In this document: in pieces, positions 1-7,044 of the stretch
Position numbering within the stretch: position 1 is the stretch's first letter
How the letters are laid out: every line of letters starts with the position of its first letter
The notes under the pieces: model-generated
Told to the model about the DNA's origin: nothing
Databases searched by the model: none
What the model saw: only the letters and a program-made list of their open reading frames with translations
Assembly: GCA_035455265.1 (NCBI GenBank)
Contig: DATIFK010000104.1
Span: 1-9,202, forward strand
From: MGOM01 sp035455265
GTDB lineage: Bacteria; Chloroflexota; Anaerolineae; Anaerolineales; E44-bin32
DNA: 9,202 bases
Direction: 5' to 3'
Program-made: the position numbers and the translations under genes

Positions 1-677
1 GGAAAGGAGGCGTCATCAAGACGATCACGCAAAGGCTGAATCCCCGCATTGTGCGCGTGGTGGCGCTGGGAACCCCGACCGAACGGGAGAAGGCGCAGTG
101 GTACTTCCAGAGGTACACACCCCACCTGCCGGCCGCCGGAGAAATGGTCCTCTTCGATCGCAGCTGGTACAACCGCGCAGGTGTGGAGCGGGTCATGGGC
201 TTCTGCACCGACGACGAGTACCGCGAATTCATGCGCTCCTGCCCGGAATTCGAGCGCATGCTGGTTCGTGCGGGGATTGTGCTCATCAAGTACTGGTTCT
301 CGATCAGCGATGAAGAGCAGGAGCGCCGATTTCAGCAGCGCAACACCGATCCGATGCGCCGCTGGAAGCTGAGCCCGATGGACGTGAAGTCACGCTCCAA
401 ATGGGTCGAATACTCCCGGGCCAAGGATGCGATGTTGACCTATACCGACATCGAAGAGGCACGCTGGTATGTGGTCAACGCGGACGTCAAGCGACATGCC
501 CGCCTAAACTGCATGGCCCATCTTCTCAGCCTGATTCCCTATGAGGACATGACACCGGAGCCAATAAAGCTTCCAAAGCGACAGGAGGATACGGGCTATC
601 AGCGCCCGCCGATCACCGATCAACTCTGGGTGCCGGCGGTCTACGGAAAGAACCCGCCCGGGGCTATCGCGGGCTGA
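1..677 (+). CDS. ppk2: Polyphosphate kinase 2 family protein, class I-like (5' end missing)
   Basis: PPK2 enzymes transfer phosphate between polyphosphate and nucleoside di- or monophosphates in the cytoplasm. The window begins inside the gene: the first complete codons (from base 3) read KGGVIKTI, the end of the Walker A loop (AGKGG in the family), so only about the first quarter is missing. Visible family motifs in order are VALGTPTEREKAQWYFQRY, the Walker B region FDRSWYNRAGVERVMGF (Asp at about base 156), and the lid segment ISDEEQERRFQQRNTDP followed by WKLSPMD; 224 codons remain and the frame ends in TGA. No catalytic residue in the visible part looks lost. The strong DRSWYNRAGVERVMGF and WKLSPMD matches favour a class I enzyme, the class that mostly phosphorylates nucleoside diphosphates. 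The exact nucleotide preference cannot be read from sequence. It lies on the same strand as the CYTH-CHAD and SixA genes but 443 bases before them, so it may be a separate transcription unit. Confidence 0.95.
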   Translation, partial: KGGVIKTITQRLNPRIVRVVALGTPTEREKAQWYFQRYTPHLPAAGEMVLFDRSWYNRAGVERVMGFCTDDEYREFMRSCPEFERMLVRAGIVLIKYWFSISDEEQERRFQQRNTDPMRRWKLSPMDVKSRSKWVEYSRAKDAMLTYTDIEEARWYVVNADVKRHARLNCMAHLLSLIPYEDMTPEPIKLPKRQEDTGYQRPPITDQLWVPAVYGKNPPGAIAG

Positions 678-1120
678 GATCCGACCACCAAGAACAGTGC
701 TGCACCAGGACCGAGGAACGAAAGCCCTTGTCGGCCGGCTTGGCCACGGCGAACGACAGACCCATCGCTGAACGTCAGTTGAAGCTTTGAGCGCCCATCG
801 AAGTCGCCCTGCAAAGCCGAATGTGCGGGAAGGCCACGGGGCGGCTTCGTTGACCTCAGAATGGAGATCTCCGGGATCGATGTGCCCGGGCGCACCGACC
901 TTCTCTTCGGCATGAGATCAACCTGAGGGACGTGGCATAGGGTTCGGGGCGGGCCGCCCGCCCGAAGCGCGGCGCAAGAGAGCGTTCTTGGGACTTCCTT
1001 CAACTCCTGGCCCTCCAGACCGTGCGCGACGAGGGGAGGAAACTGGCTCGCAGGGACTGGGATGCCTTCATAGCCGACTCGGCTCACGGCAGCGTCCTTC
1101 CCACGCGTTCCCAACATTCC
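678..1120. other. Intergenic region between ppk2 and the CYTH-CHAD gene
   Basis: I see no convincing gene in these 443 bases. The only long open frame crossing it (641-1636, - strand) is Arg/Pro/Gly-rich, matches no family I recognise and lies opposite the CYTH domain, so I treat it as a shadow. The region holds a 10-bp palindrome GGAGATCTCC (863-872) and a GC-rich hairpin (943-966, listed separately). I could not find a -35/-10 pair close enough to consensus to call a promoter for the downstream genes. Confidence 0.6.
943..966. repeat. GC-rich inverted repeat (hairpin with one bulged G)
   Basis: TTCGGG (943-948) pairs with CCCGAA (961-966). After a single unpaired G (949), CGGG (950-953) pairs with CCCG (957-960), leaving a 3-base loop. 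It lies 265 bases after the ppk2 stop and about 155 bases before the next likely start. No T-run follows on either strand, so it is not a classical intrinsic terminator; it could be a transcript 3'-end structure or simply GC-rich noise. Confidence 0.4.
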
Positions 1121-2812
1121 ATGCAGGAAGCTGAGTGGCAGTTCGACTCTGTGGATTTGCGCCCGGTCGTTCGCTGGCTCGCCGCCAGGCGGCCGTCGGA
1201 TGCGGCGGCGGCGCGCGGGGAAGGGCGCGGGGATGGGTCCCGCTCGGCGGTCGATCGTTCCGTTGCCTTCGTGCCACTCGAACCGCGCAGCATGGTTGAC
1301 ACCTATGTAGACACCTCGGATTGGCGATTCCACCGGGCGGGACTTTCCGTGCGGCTGCGCAGCTCGAATGAGTCTTCGGAGGGAACGATCAAGGCCCTCG
1401 AAGAGTCCAGCGACGGCCTTCGGACGAAGACGGAAGTACGGTCCCCCCTGCCTTCGAGCGACGTGGAGTCTCTCATGCAGGCCGAGTCGCGCCTCGGGAC
1501 GTGGGTGAGGTCCTTGGCCGGAGGCGCGAAGCCGAAGTCGCTCTTCACCTTGCGTTGCCAGCGTCGACCCTACGCAATCATGGTTGATGGCGAGTCCGTG
1601 GGGGAGGTTGCCCTGGACGAGACCACCCTGGCTCAACCTGACGAGATGGAGCCGCCCCGGCTCAGGAGAGTCGGGGTCGAGGTCGCCCCCGTCGCCGTGG
1701 AGCGGATCCGTCCCTTCGTCGAAGACCTCAAGGCCGCCTGTCGGCTCGCGCCGGCGGCCGCGTCCACGTACGAGTTGGGCTTGCTGACCCTGGGCCTGAC
1801 GCCCAGCGGGCGCCCCGAACTCGGCGACACGGCCGTTTCCGAAAACCCCAGCATGGGGGAGCTAGCCTACGCTGTCCTCCGACGTACGTTCCTGGCTTTC
1901 CTCGAGGCGGAGCCCTGGGCGCGCATCGGCGAGGATCGCGAAGCCCTGCACGACATGCGTGTGGCCGCCCGTCGAATGCGCGCCTGCCTGAGTCTCTTCG
2001 AGCCCGTCTTTTCCGGCCGGGCCCAGGCTCTGCGAAGTGAGCTCCGGTGGATCGGGAACCTGCTCGGCGCGGTGCGCGACCACGACACGCAGCTGGTTTG
2101 GTTGGCCGGGTGGTCCGAAACAACCTCGCCCGATGACCGGTCGTCCCTGCGCGTCTTGAGTGAGGTCCTTACGTCCAGGCGGGAACGGGCGCGGACGAGA
2201 ATGCTGCGAAGCCTTGACTCCCAACGGTTTGCACGCCTCGTGGCGCGGCTGACGCGGCTTCTACGCCGAGGGCCTCCCAAAAGGACACCGGCCGCTCGGG
2301 CATCGGCGGCGGCGGTCTTTCCAGGGCTCATCGCAGCCCGCTACGCCCGGATGAAGAAGGCCGGTAAGAAGCTGGATGCCGATTCCCCTCCCGAGGCCTA
2401 CCATCGCTTGCGCATTCGCTGCAAGCGGTTGCGGTATGCCGTCGAGAGCGCCCGCGACGTGTATGGGGGCCCGGCGGTCGGCTACGTGCAAGTCCTCGCC
2501 AGACTTCAGGATTTGCTGGGACTCCATCAGGATGCCCACGTGGCCACCTCTCGCCTGCAGGAGCTCCTTCAGCGGGAGGCCCGTCGGCTGCCCCCGAGGG
2601 CGATCTTCATGATGGGGCGCGTTTCACAGCGTTACGACCAGCAGGCTCGCAAGCTGCGGAAGCGATTCCCCAAGCTGTACCAGGCCGTGCAGGGGAAGCT
2701 TTGGTCGCGACTGCAGCGCGCGATGGAGAAGGCCGGGGGCGCGGGCGGGGCGGCTCCGTGGCCCGCCATTTCCCCGCCGACTCCGCTACCCACGCCGCCC
2801 GTGGAGGCCTAG
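1121..2812 (+). CDS. CYTH and CHAD domain-containing protein (polyphosphate-associated)
   Basis: This is a 563-residue cytoplasmic protein. The N-terminal CYTH domain (about 1-226; adenylate cyclase CyaB/thiamine triphosphatase fold, often a tripolyphosphatase) shows EAEWQF at 3-8, YVDTSDWRF, SVRLR, GTIKAL and EVALDET. The usual ExExK lysine is Gln7 and the late SK lysine is Thr216, so catalysis may be weakened. The C-terminal CHAD (about 246-540) is an all-helical polyphosphate-binding module with conserved basic and His-containing helices: ALHDMRVAARRMRACL (His277), AVRDHD (320-322), AYHRLRIRCKRLRYAVE (His428) and LGLHQDAH (His469, His473). CHAD proteins are known to attach to polyphosphate granules. 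A Pro-rich tail ends the protein. I chose the ATG at 1121 because CYTH domains start with the ExE motif. A GTG at 1022 would add 33 unrelated residues; neither start has a clear ribosome site. The stop TAG directly abuts the start of the SixA gene. Confidence 0.93.
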   Translation: MQEAEWQFDSVDLRPVVRWLAARRPSDAAAARGEGRGDGSRSAVDRSVAFVPLEPRSMVDTYVDTSDWRFHRAGLSVRLRSSNESSEGTIKALEESSDGLRTKTEVRSPLPSSDVESLMQAESRLGTWVRSLAGGAKPKSLFTLRCQRRPYAIMVDGESVGEVALDETTLAQPDEMEPPRLRRVGVEVAPVAVERIRPFVEDLKAACRLAPAAASTYELGLLTLGLTPSGRPELGDTAVSENPSMGELAYAVLRRTFLAFLEAEPWARIGEDREALHDMRVAARRMRACLSLFEPVFSGRAQALRSELRWIGNLLGAVRDHDTQLVWLAGWSETTSPDDRSSLRVLSEVLTSRRERARTRMLRSLDSQRFARLVARLTRLLRRGPPKRTPAARASAAAVFPGLIAARYARMKKAGKKLDADSPPEAYHRLRIRCKRLRYAVESARDVYGGPAVGYVQVLARLQDLLGLHQDAHVATSRLQELLQREARRLPPRAIFMMGRVSQRYDQQARKLRKRFPKLYQAVQGKLWSRLQRAMEKAGGAGGAAPWPAISPPTPLPTPPVEA

Positions 2813-3310
2813 GTGCAGGTCGTGATCGTGCGTCACGCCGTCGCCTTCGATCGTGATCCGACGCAATGGCCGGACGACCGCCAGCGGCCTTTGACGGAAG
2901 AGGGCGAGATGAAGATGAGGCGGGCTGCCCGCGGGCTCAGGAGCCTCGTGCCCAAGGTGGACGTCCTCTTGAGTAGCCCATGGAAGCGCGCCTGGCAGAC
3001 GGCTGAGGTGCTGCACGAGGAGGCCGGCTGGCCCTCCCCCAAGTCGTGCGAGGCTTTGGAGGGGGACCGGAACCACCGCGGGGTCCTGACCGCGCTGCGG
3101 GAGGTTTCCGGTGCGGAGACCGTGGCGCTGGTGGGCCATGAGCCCCAATCGCACAGGCTCGCCTCCTACCTGCTGACGGGCGACGCCGCACGAGTCCTGC
3201 TTGAGTTCAAGAAGGGGGCCGCGGCCGCCCTCCTGATCGAGAGTCCCTTTCGAGCCGGCACGGCCCGCTTGTTGTGGTTCCTCCCGCCTCGGGCCCTGCG
3301 CGGCCTCTAG
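2813..3310 (+). CDS. sixA: SixA-type phosphohistidine phosphatase (histidine phosphatase superfamily)
   Basis: The 165-residue protein belongs to the branch-2-like short histidine phosphatases. It begins MQVVIVRHAVA, with the RH(A) catalytic motif at Arg7-His8 (His8 is the expected phospho-acceptor). LLSSPWKRAWQTAEVL (52-67) is the usual SSP..RA.QTA stretch, and the second catalytic His is in VGHEPQ (His109). SixA of E. coli removes phosphate from His residues of phosphorelay and phosphotransfer proteins; the substrate here is unknown. The GTG start follows the stop of the CYTH-CHAD gene with no gap (TAGGTG), with GGAGG at 2803-2807 as ribosome site, so the two are almost certainly cotranscribed and translationally coupled. 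SixA, CHAD and Ppx genes are often neighbours, which suggests a role in phosphate or polyphosphate handling, but that is inference. Its TAG stop overlaps the stop of the convergent kinase-like gene. Confidence 0.92.
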   Translation: MQVVIVRHAVAFDRDPTQWPDDRQRPLTEEGEMKMRRAARGLRSLVPKVDVLLSSPWKRAWQTAEVLHEEAGWPSPKSCEALEGDRNHRGVLTALREVSGAETVALVGHEPQSHRLASYLLTGDAARVLLEFKKGAAAALLIESPFRAGTARLLWFLPPRALRGL

Positions 3311-4077
3311 GCCAGATCGATCCTGGCGGAATCCTCGACTCCCGGGGAATCCTCGGGATTGAGCTTTGCTTCATCCCTCTTCGGCGGAGTCATCCCTGCG
3401 ATCACCTCTTCCACTCCAGCCTGAAGGGCATTGAAGACGGTGCCGATCGGTTGGCCCCCGTCGATCACCTGGAACCCGAATTCCTCCGCCAGGGAACGGT
3501 ACTCGGCTAGCAAAGCCCGCTGGTACTCGATGTAGTTGTTGTACAGATCCGGGCCGCGCAGGTAGTCCTGCCCGGACTCCCAATAGTCGAGGCCGGTGGT
3601 GTTGATGATGCGAGGCAGGAGTTGTTCGACGGAAATGTCGAGATAGAAGACACGGTCGGGCACCAGCGCGATACCATACACGTCTTCGAGCCAGTCGCGA
3701 GGGACTCCCCGCAGGATGGCGCGGGCGACAAGGGAGAAGATGTAGCGATCGACCATGGCGATCATCCCGGCCCGCAGGGCGGGCAGGATGTGCCGTTCCA
3801 GCCGATCCCAGAAGTCGGTAGCGTAGAAGAGACTGAGGGTCAGCGGATCCAGTGTATGGCCGCGCTTGGCTCGCTGGATCCCTTGGCTTGCCAGGTCCGA
3901 GCGGCGGAATCCGGTGTGGACCACCGCGTAACCTCGACTTTCGAGCCACTCTCGCAACAGGGCGATCTGCGTCGAACGGCCGACGCCGTCGGTGCCCTCG
4001 ATGACGATCAACCGTCCCGGCAGGGGTTCGTTGGGGATGCCTGGAGGACGAATCCCGTAGAATCTTGGAGCGCTCAC
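3307..4077 (-). CDS. Thymidylate kinase-like P-loop protein with Walker A Lys to Arg
   Basis: The 256-residue protein has the dTMP kinase-like nucleoside monophosphate kinase fold. After a 20-residue Pro-rich lead comes GRLIVIEGTDGVGRST: the Walker A loop (28-36), in which the usual invariant Lys is Arg34. SLFYATDFWDRLERHILPAL, DRYIFSLVAR (Asp110-Arg111-Tyr112) and FYLDIS match the tandem neighbour and the Tmk family. The thymidylate-binding TREPGGT motif is replaced by FRRSDLASQG (57-66), so I would not call this an authentic Tmk. The charged tail (about 230-256) looks disordered. The start is GTG in a GTGA overlap with the upstream gene's TGA; GAGGAG six bases before it is a good ribosome site. 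It is the last gene of the ppx-kinase-kinase operon and ends on the same CTAG as sixA. The real substrate is unknown. The Lys to Arg change could mean altered catalysis or a regulatory partner of its neighbour. Confidence 0.88.
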   Translation of the reverse strand: MSAPRFYGIRPPGIPNEPLPGRLIVIEGTDGVGRSTQIALLREWLESRGYAVVHTGFRRSDLASQGIQRAKRGHTLDPLTLSLFYATDFWDRLERHILPALRAGMIAMVDRYIFSLVARAILRGVPRDWLEDVYGIALVPDRVFYLDISVEQLLPRIINTTGLDYWESGQDYLRGPDLYNNYIEYQRALLAEYRSLAEEFGFQVIDGGQPIGTVFNALQAGVEEVIAGMTPPKRDEAKLNPEDSPGVEDSARIDLA

Positions 4078-4832
4078 TTCGGACTCCTCTGCCGGAGCCG
4101 CATGTCCTCGAGATAGCGCCCACCCAGTCGATGGGCCATGAGGGCATCCTGAATCTCCGCCTTCTCAAGCCGAATCGCTCCTTCGAGGTAGGGCCCCACG
4201 ATCTGACGCACCAAGCGTTGCTGATCGATCAGCTGAAGGGTGGCGTCAATACGGACCATGTTGTATTCGTTGGCCAAGTGGTCGTATTCGTTCTGGATCA
4301 ATCCTTGGAAGAGACGGAAGGATTCGGATGGGATCCTGCTCAGGGCCAGGTCCATGCCGGCCTCGTAGAACTTGAGCGACGGCCGTCCTTCGAGGATGCG
4401 CGTGATGGCCTCGTCGAGCGGCACATCGAAGTAGAAGGCGACGGTGGGTTCCACGGCAAAGGCGTACAGACGACGCAGCCATTCGCGGTCGAGCCCGCGA
4501 ACGCGGTCGCGGGCGAAGGCGGTGTAGACGTAGCGATCCGCCAGGACGACGGCTCCGGCTTGCAGAGCTGGGATCACCTGCATGTACAGCCGGCTAGCGA
4601 AATCGGCGGCGTGGATCAGACTGAAGGAAACCGGAGTGAGCAGGCGCCTCTGCTTGCCCCGGCGGGTCGTGGCCCTCACGATCGGTGAGGAGTTCCACCT
4701 GGTAAAGACGACGAGGTACCCTTCGCTGACCAGCCACTTATGAAGCAGGTCCAGCTGGGTGCTCTTTCCCGACCCGTCGATTCCTTCGACGATCAACAGC
4801 TTCCCCGGATAGGTGTTAGGCCGCAGGGCCAT
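4074..4832 (-). CDS. Thymidylate kinase-like P-loop kinase
   Basis: The 252-residue protein is a paralogue of the next gene and has an intact Walker A, VEGIDGSGKSTQ (Gly17 to Thr25, Lys23). Further motifs are SLIHAADFASRLYMQVIPAL, DRYVYTAFARDRVRG (Asp99-Arg100-Tyr101) and FYFDVP, then a C-terminal helical region with Arg-rich end. In place of the dTMP-binding TREPGGT motif it has TRWNSSPIVRATTRRG (44-59), so phosphorylation of dTMP is doubtful; another nucleotide or a phosphate compound is possible. I chose the ATG at 4832 because AAGGGGG lies about five bases before it and Tmk proteins start close to the P-loop. An ATG at 4913 would add 27 residues lying wholly over ppx. The start lies inside the 3' end of ppx (17-base overlap), and the TGA overlaps the GTG of the next gene by four bases, both signs of coupled translation. 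Confidence 0.9.
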   Translation of the reverse strand: MALRPNTYPGKLLIVEGIDGSGKSTQLDLLHKWLVSEGYLVVFTRWNSSPIVRATTRRGKQRRLLTPVSFSLIHAADFASRLYMQVIPALQAGAVVLADRYVYTAFARDRVRGLDREWLRRLYAFAVEPTVAFYFDVPLDEAITRILEGRPSLKFYEAGMDLALSRIPSESFRLFQGLIQNEYDHLANEYNMVRIDATLQLIDQQRLVRQIVGPYLEGAIRLEKAEIQDALMAHRLGGRYLEDMRLRQRSPK

Positions 4833-6333
4833 GGATACCCCCTTGTTCGAATCGTAGTTCCGAGCCGAAGACATCGGGAAACCTCTCGGCCAACGCCGCC
4901 AGGCGGCCGCCATAGGGCAGGGGGAGGTGCAGGCCGATCGTTGTGCGCCGCTTGCCGTGGAACGCCGCCGGGATCGCGCCTCTCGGAGGGAGGCGCTTCT
5001 CGACCTCGTCCGCCAAAGCGAGAATCAGGCCGGCCTTCTTGAGGCTGGATTTGTCACTCGCGGAAACCCAAGGCTTGTACTCGCGCCAATCGAACCTGCG
5101 CCTGTCGGCGGCGTGAAGGATCGCCGCCAGCAGGGCGACCATGCGATGGCTGAAGCCGGCCAAATCCGTGGCCAACACGATCGAAGCCGAATGATGGAAA
5201 TGGCCGAGGTAGTCGATGCTCTTGCCGATGTCGACCAGCCGGGCAGCGTGGAGCAGACTCTCCTGGATATCCGGCGCGGCGGCTCGATCCAGGGCGGCCT
5301 GGAGCGAGGCGGCCAAGGCCGCCCTCCGCTGAGCGGCGCGCTCGTCCCAGGAGGAGAACCTCATCACCAGGGACTCGATGGCAACCTCACGGACGGAACG
5401 CGGCGCAGGCAATACGCTCATATGCGTCGAGAGTGCAAAACCCTCCCTCAGACCCTGTCCCGAGACCACGGCCTCTTCGGCCTTGAGTACGCGAAACAGC
5501 GAAAGCAGGGCTAGCGCGCCGCCGACAATCGAGTCTTTGCGATCGGCATTCAGTCCTCGAAACTTCGCCACTTCTTTGCGTCTCAGGGCGCTCAACCGTC
5601 GACTCAGGTCCTTGATTCGGCGGCGGCTGAGCACATAGCCATGCAGCTGAGGCATGGAATACCGCCGATCCTGCCGGTCGACCTTGGCCAAGTTCCGTAC
5701 GGTCCCACCGGTCGCGACCAGCCGCTCCCGGCCTTTGAGGGGACGTATCCCCGCCTTGAGGAGGGTATCCCGCACATGAATCTGCAGTCGCCGGACCTGC
5801 GATTTCGACGGAGGATCGTCCTTGAGAAACCGGTCGTTGAGCAGGAGCGCTCCGAGGGGAAGGCTCCAGGTGCGAAGCAGCGCCCGGCGACGGAAGCTCG
5901 CCAATTCGATGCTTCCGCCACCGAAGTCGATAAGCAGCCCGTCCTCGACGTCCGTGCCGTAGATCGCCCCCAGGAAGGCCAACTCGGCCTCACGACGGCC
6001 GTCGATGATCTGAACCTCAATCCCGATCTCCTTGCGGATCCGGCGGACGAGGTCCTCCGCCTTGGGGTAGCTGCGGACGCTGTACGTGGCCAAGGCGACC
6101 GTGCGGCCGGCGCCGGCCGCCTCGGCAACTGCATGAAAGTCCCGGAGCGCCGCCATCAACGACTCGATCGCCTCCGAAGCCTTCTCTTCGTCCGACGACA
6201 GGCCTCGCAGGAGTTGCAGGGTGGCGCGTGAGTCGGTGACTTCCTGATAGTGACCGTCGTCGCTCATCCGAAAGACGCTGACGCGGCTGGTGTTCGATCC
6301 GATGTCAACGACGGCCAGAGTCTCGTAGGGCAT
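4816..6333 (-). CDS. Ppx/GppA family exopolyphosphatase with HD-like C-terminal domain
   Basis: The protein has about 505 residues, near E. coli Ppx/GppA in length. The family hydrolyses terminal phosphates of polyphosphate or the pentaphosphate of pppGpp. Counting from the upstream ATG at 6360, the ASKHA phosphate loop VVDIGSNTSRV lies at 17-27, GRREAEL (121-127, Glu124 the likely catalytic Glu) follows, then the second phosphate loop DFGGGSIELAS at 145-155 and ATGGTVRNLAK at 216-226. The HD-like region at about 365-410 contains HAARLVDIGKSID and HFHHSAS; the His of the usual LH[DE]xG is Val here, so metal binding there is doubtful. I prefer the start at 6333 (MPYETLAVVDIGSN) because the fold begins there and a TATAAT hexamer overlaps the ATG at 6360. 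Neither ATG has a ribosome site, so the start is uncertain. It is the first gene of the three-gene - strand operon. Ppx versus GppA specificity cannot be told. Confidence 0.93.
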   Translation of the reverse strand: MPYETLAVVDIGSNTSRVSVFRMSDDGHYQEVTDSRATLQLLRGLSSDEEKASEAIESLMAALRDFHAVAEAAGAGRTVALATYSVRSYPKAEDLVRRIRKEIGIEVQIIDGRREAELAFLGAIYGTDVEDGLLIDFGGGSIELASFRRRALLRTWSLPLGALLLNDRFLKDDPPSKSQVRRLQIHVRDTLLKAGIRPLKGRERLVATGGTVRNLAKVDRQDRRYSMPQLHGYVLSRRRIKDLSRRLSALRRKEVAKFRGLNADRKDSIVGGALALLSLFRVLKAEEAVVSGQGLREGFALSTHMSVLPAPRSVREVAIESLVMRFSSWDERAAQRRAALAASLQAALDRAAAPDIQESLLHAARLVDIGKSIDYLGHFHHSASIVLATDLAGFSHRMVALLAAILHAADRRRFDWREYKPWVSASDKSSLKKAGLILALADEVEKRLPPRGAIPAAFHGKRRTTIGLHLPLPYGGRLAALAERFPDVFGSELRFEQGGIHGPAA

Positions 6334-6358
6334 GCTCGCCCAGGGGAAGGGGATAGTC

Positions 6359-6364
6359 ATTATA
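6359..6364 (-). promoter_or_regulatory. Possible -10 element for the ppx operon
   Basis: On the - strand the hexamer TATAAT overlaps the ATG at 6360, the upstream of two possible ppx starts. A transcript from it would begin near 6352, about 20 bases before the preferred ATG at 6333. There is no good -35 at 16-18 bases (the sequence is near CCCGAA), so this is only a weak promoter call. A perfect TATAAT stands out in such GC-rich DNA. Confidence 0.3.
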
Positions 6365-6893
6365 ACCGTTGACGAATCCCGTTCGGGGCCTCCGCTTCAC
6401 ACTCCCTGGCGCGAAACGGACCTCCTTCGGCCGCGGGGCTTGGAGGTCAATCCGCCGGGGAGCAAGGCCGATTCTGCCGTCCGTGTCCCTCGGGCCAGGC
6501 GTCCACGTCGCTTTTCGAGGGCCTGGCTTGGGGGAGCCGTGCCGCCAACCGTACCGAGCGTCGGTCTGCGGAGAGGGCGTCCCCAGGGCGACTGGGTTTG
6601 ATGGTAAGGCGATCGTCGGGATCATCAGCAACACGGACGCCTTCAACGCCATCGAAGGGTAACGATGGAGCTGGGACTCGGACATCGGGGAGCTCTGGTC
6701 AGCCAGGCGAACGTCGTCCGGGCTTACGTTGCTGATGGTGCCAGGGCCGCGCAAACAAGATCGTGAAGTGTGGTCTTGAACGAACTCTCGCTGGCGGTCA
6801 GGCTGAGCGCCAGCCGTCGACGCGCGGCGTGGCACGGTGCGCATCGAGCCAACGGGTTGCGGGGCCGCAGTGGGCTTCGGTCCCCAGAGGCGA

Positions 6894-6926
6894 GCAAGGG
6901 CCCCGTCGATTCGACGGGGCCCTTGC
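6894..6926. repeat. Perfect 15-bp inverted repeat with 3-base loop
   Basis: GCAAGGGCCCCGTCG (6894-6908) is followed by the 3-base loop ATT and then the exact reverse complement CGACGGGGCCCTTGC (6912-6926). As RNA this is a very stable hairpin in either direction. It lies 254 bases downstream of the DUF1801 stop on the - strand. Neither strand has a T-run after the stem, so it is not a textbook intrinsic terminator, although some GC-rich bacteria use T-less hairpins at transcript ends. Protein binding as a DNA palindrome is another possibility. Confidence 0.75.
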
Positions 6927-7044
6927 CTGGGCTGTCGTTCCGCCTTGGCAGTGCGCAGGACAAACCCTGAGGACCACCCGCTGCCTACTGACAACTACTG
7001 ATCAGGAGGCGACGGTGGGATTGCTCCTCTGCCTCCTCCGACGG

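Noticed and set aside
641..1636. 331-codon open frame on the - strand opposite the CYTH domain
   Set aside because: High-GC shadow frame: the opposite strand encodes a clear CYTH-CHAD protein, and the translation is Arg/Gly/Pro-rich without motifs.
3371..4168. 265-codon - strand frame overlapping the first kinase-like gene in another frame
   Set aside because: Shadow of the Tmk-like gene, which has a ribosome site, P-loop and DRY motif in its own frame.
4833..4913. 27-residue N-terminal extension of the Tmk-like kinase from an ATG at 4913
   Set aside because: It lies entirely over the end of ppx, has no family similarity, and the ATG at 4832 has a good ribosome site and usual distance to the P-loop.
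6770..6970. 66-codon + strand frame through the 6894 hairpin
   Set aside because: No ribosome site, Arg-rich composition, and it reads through a perfect 15-bp inverted repeat; most likely chance.
6305..6994. 229-codon open frame on the - strand upstream of ppx, with a mildly hydrophobic stretch near residues 115-131
   Set aside because: It overlaps the ppx start and probable -10, has no ribosome site at any Met, is Arg/Pro/Gly-rich throughout and matches no family I recognise.
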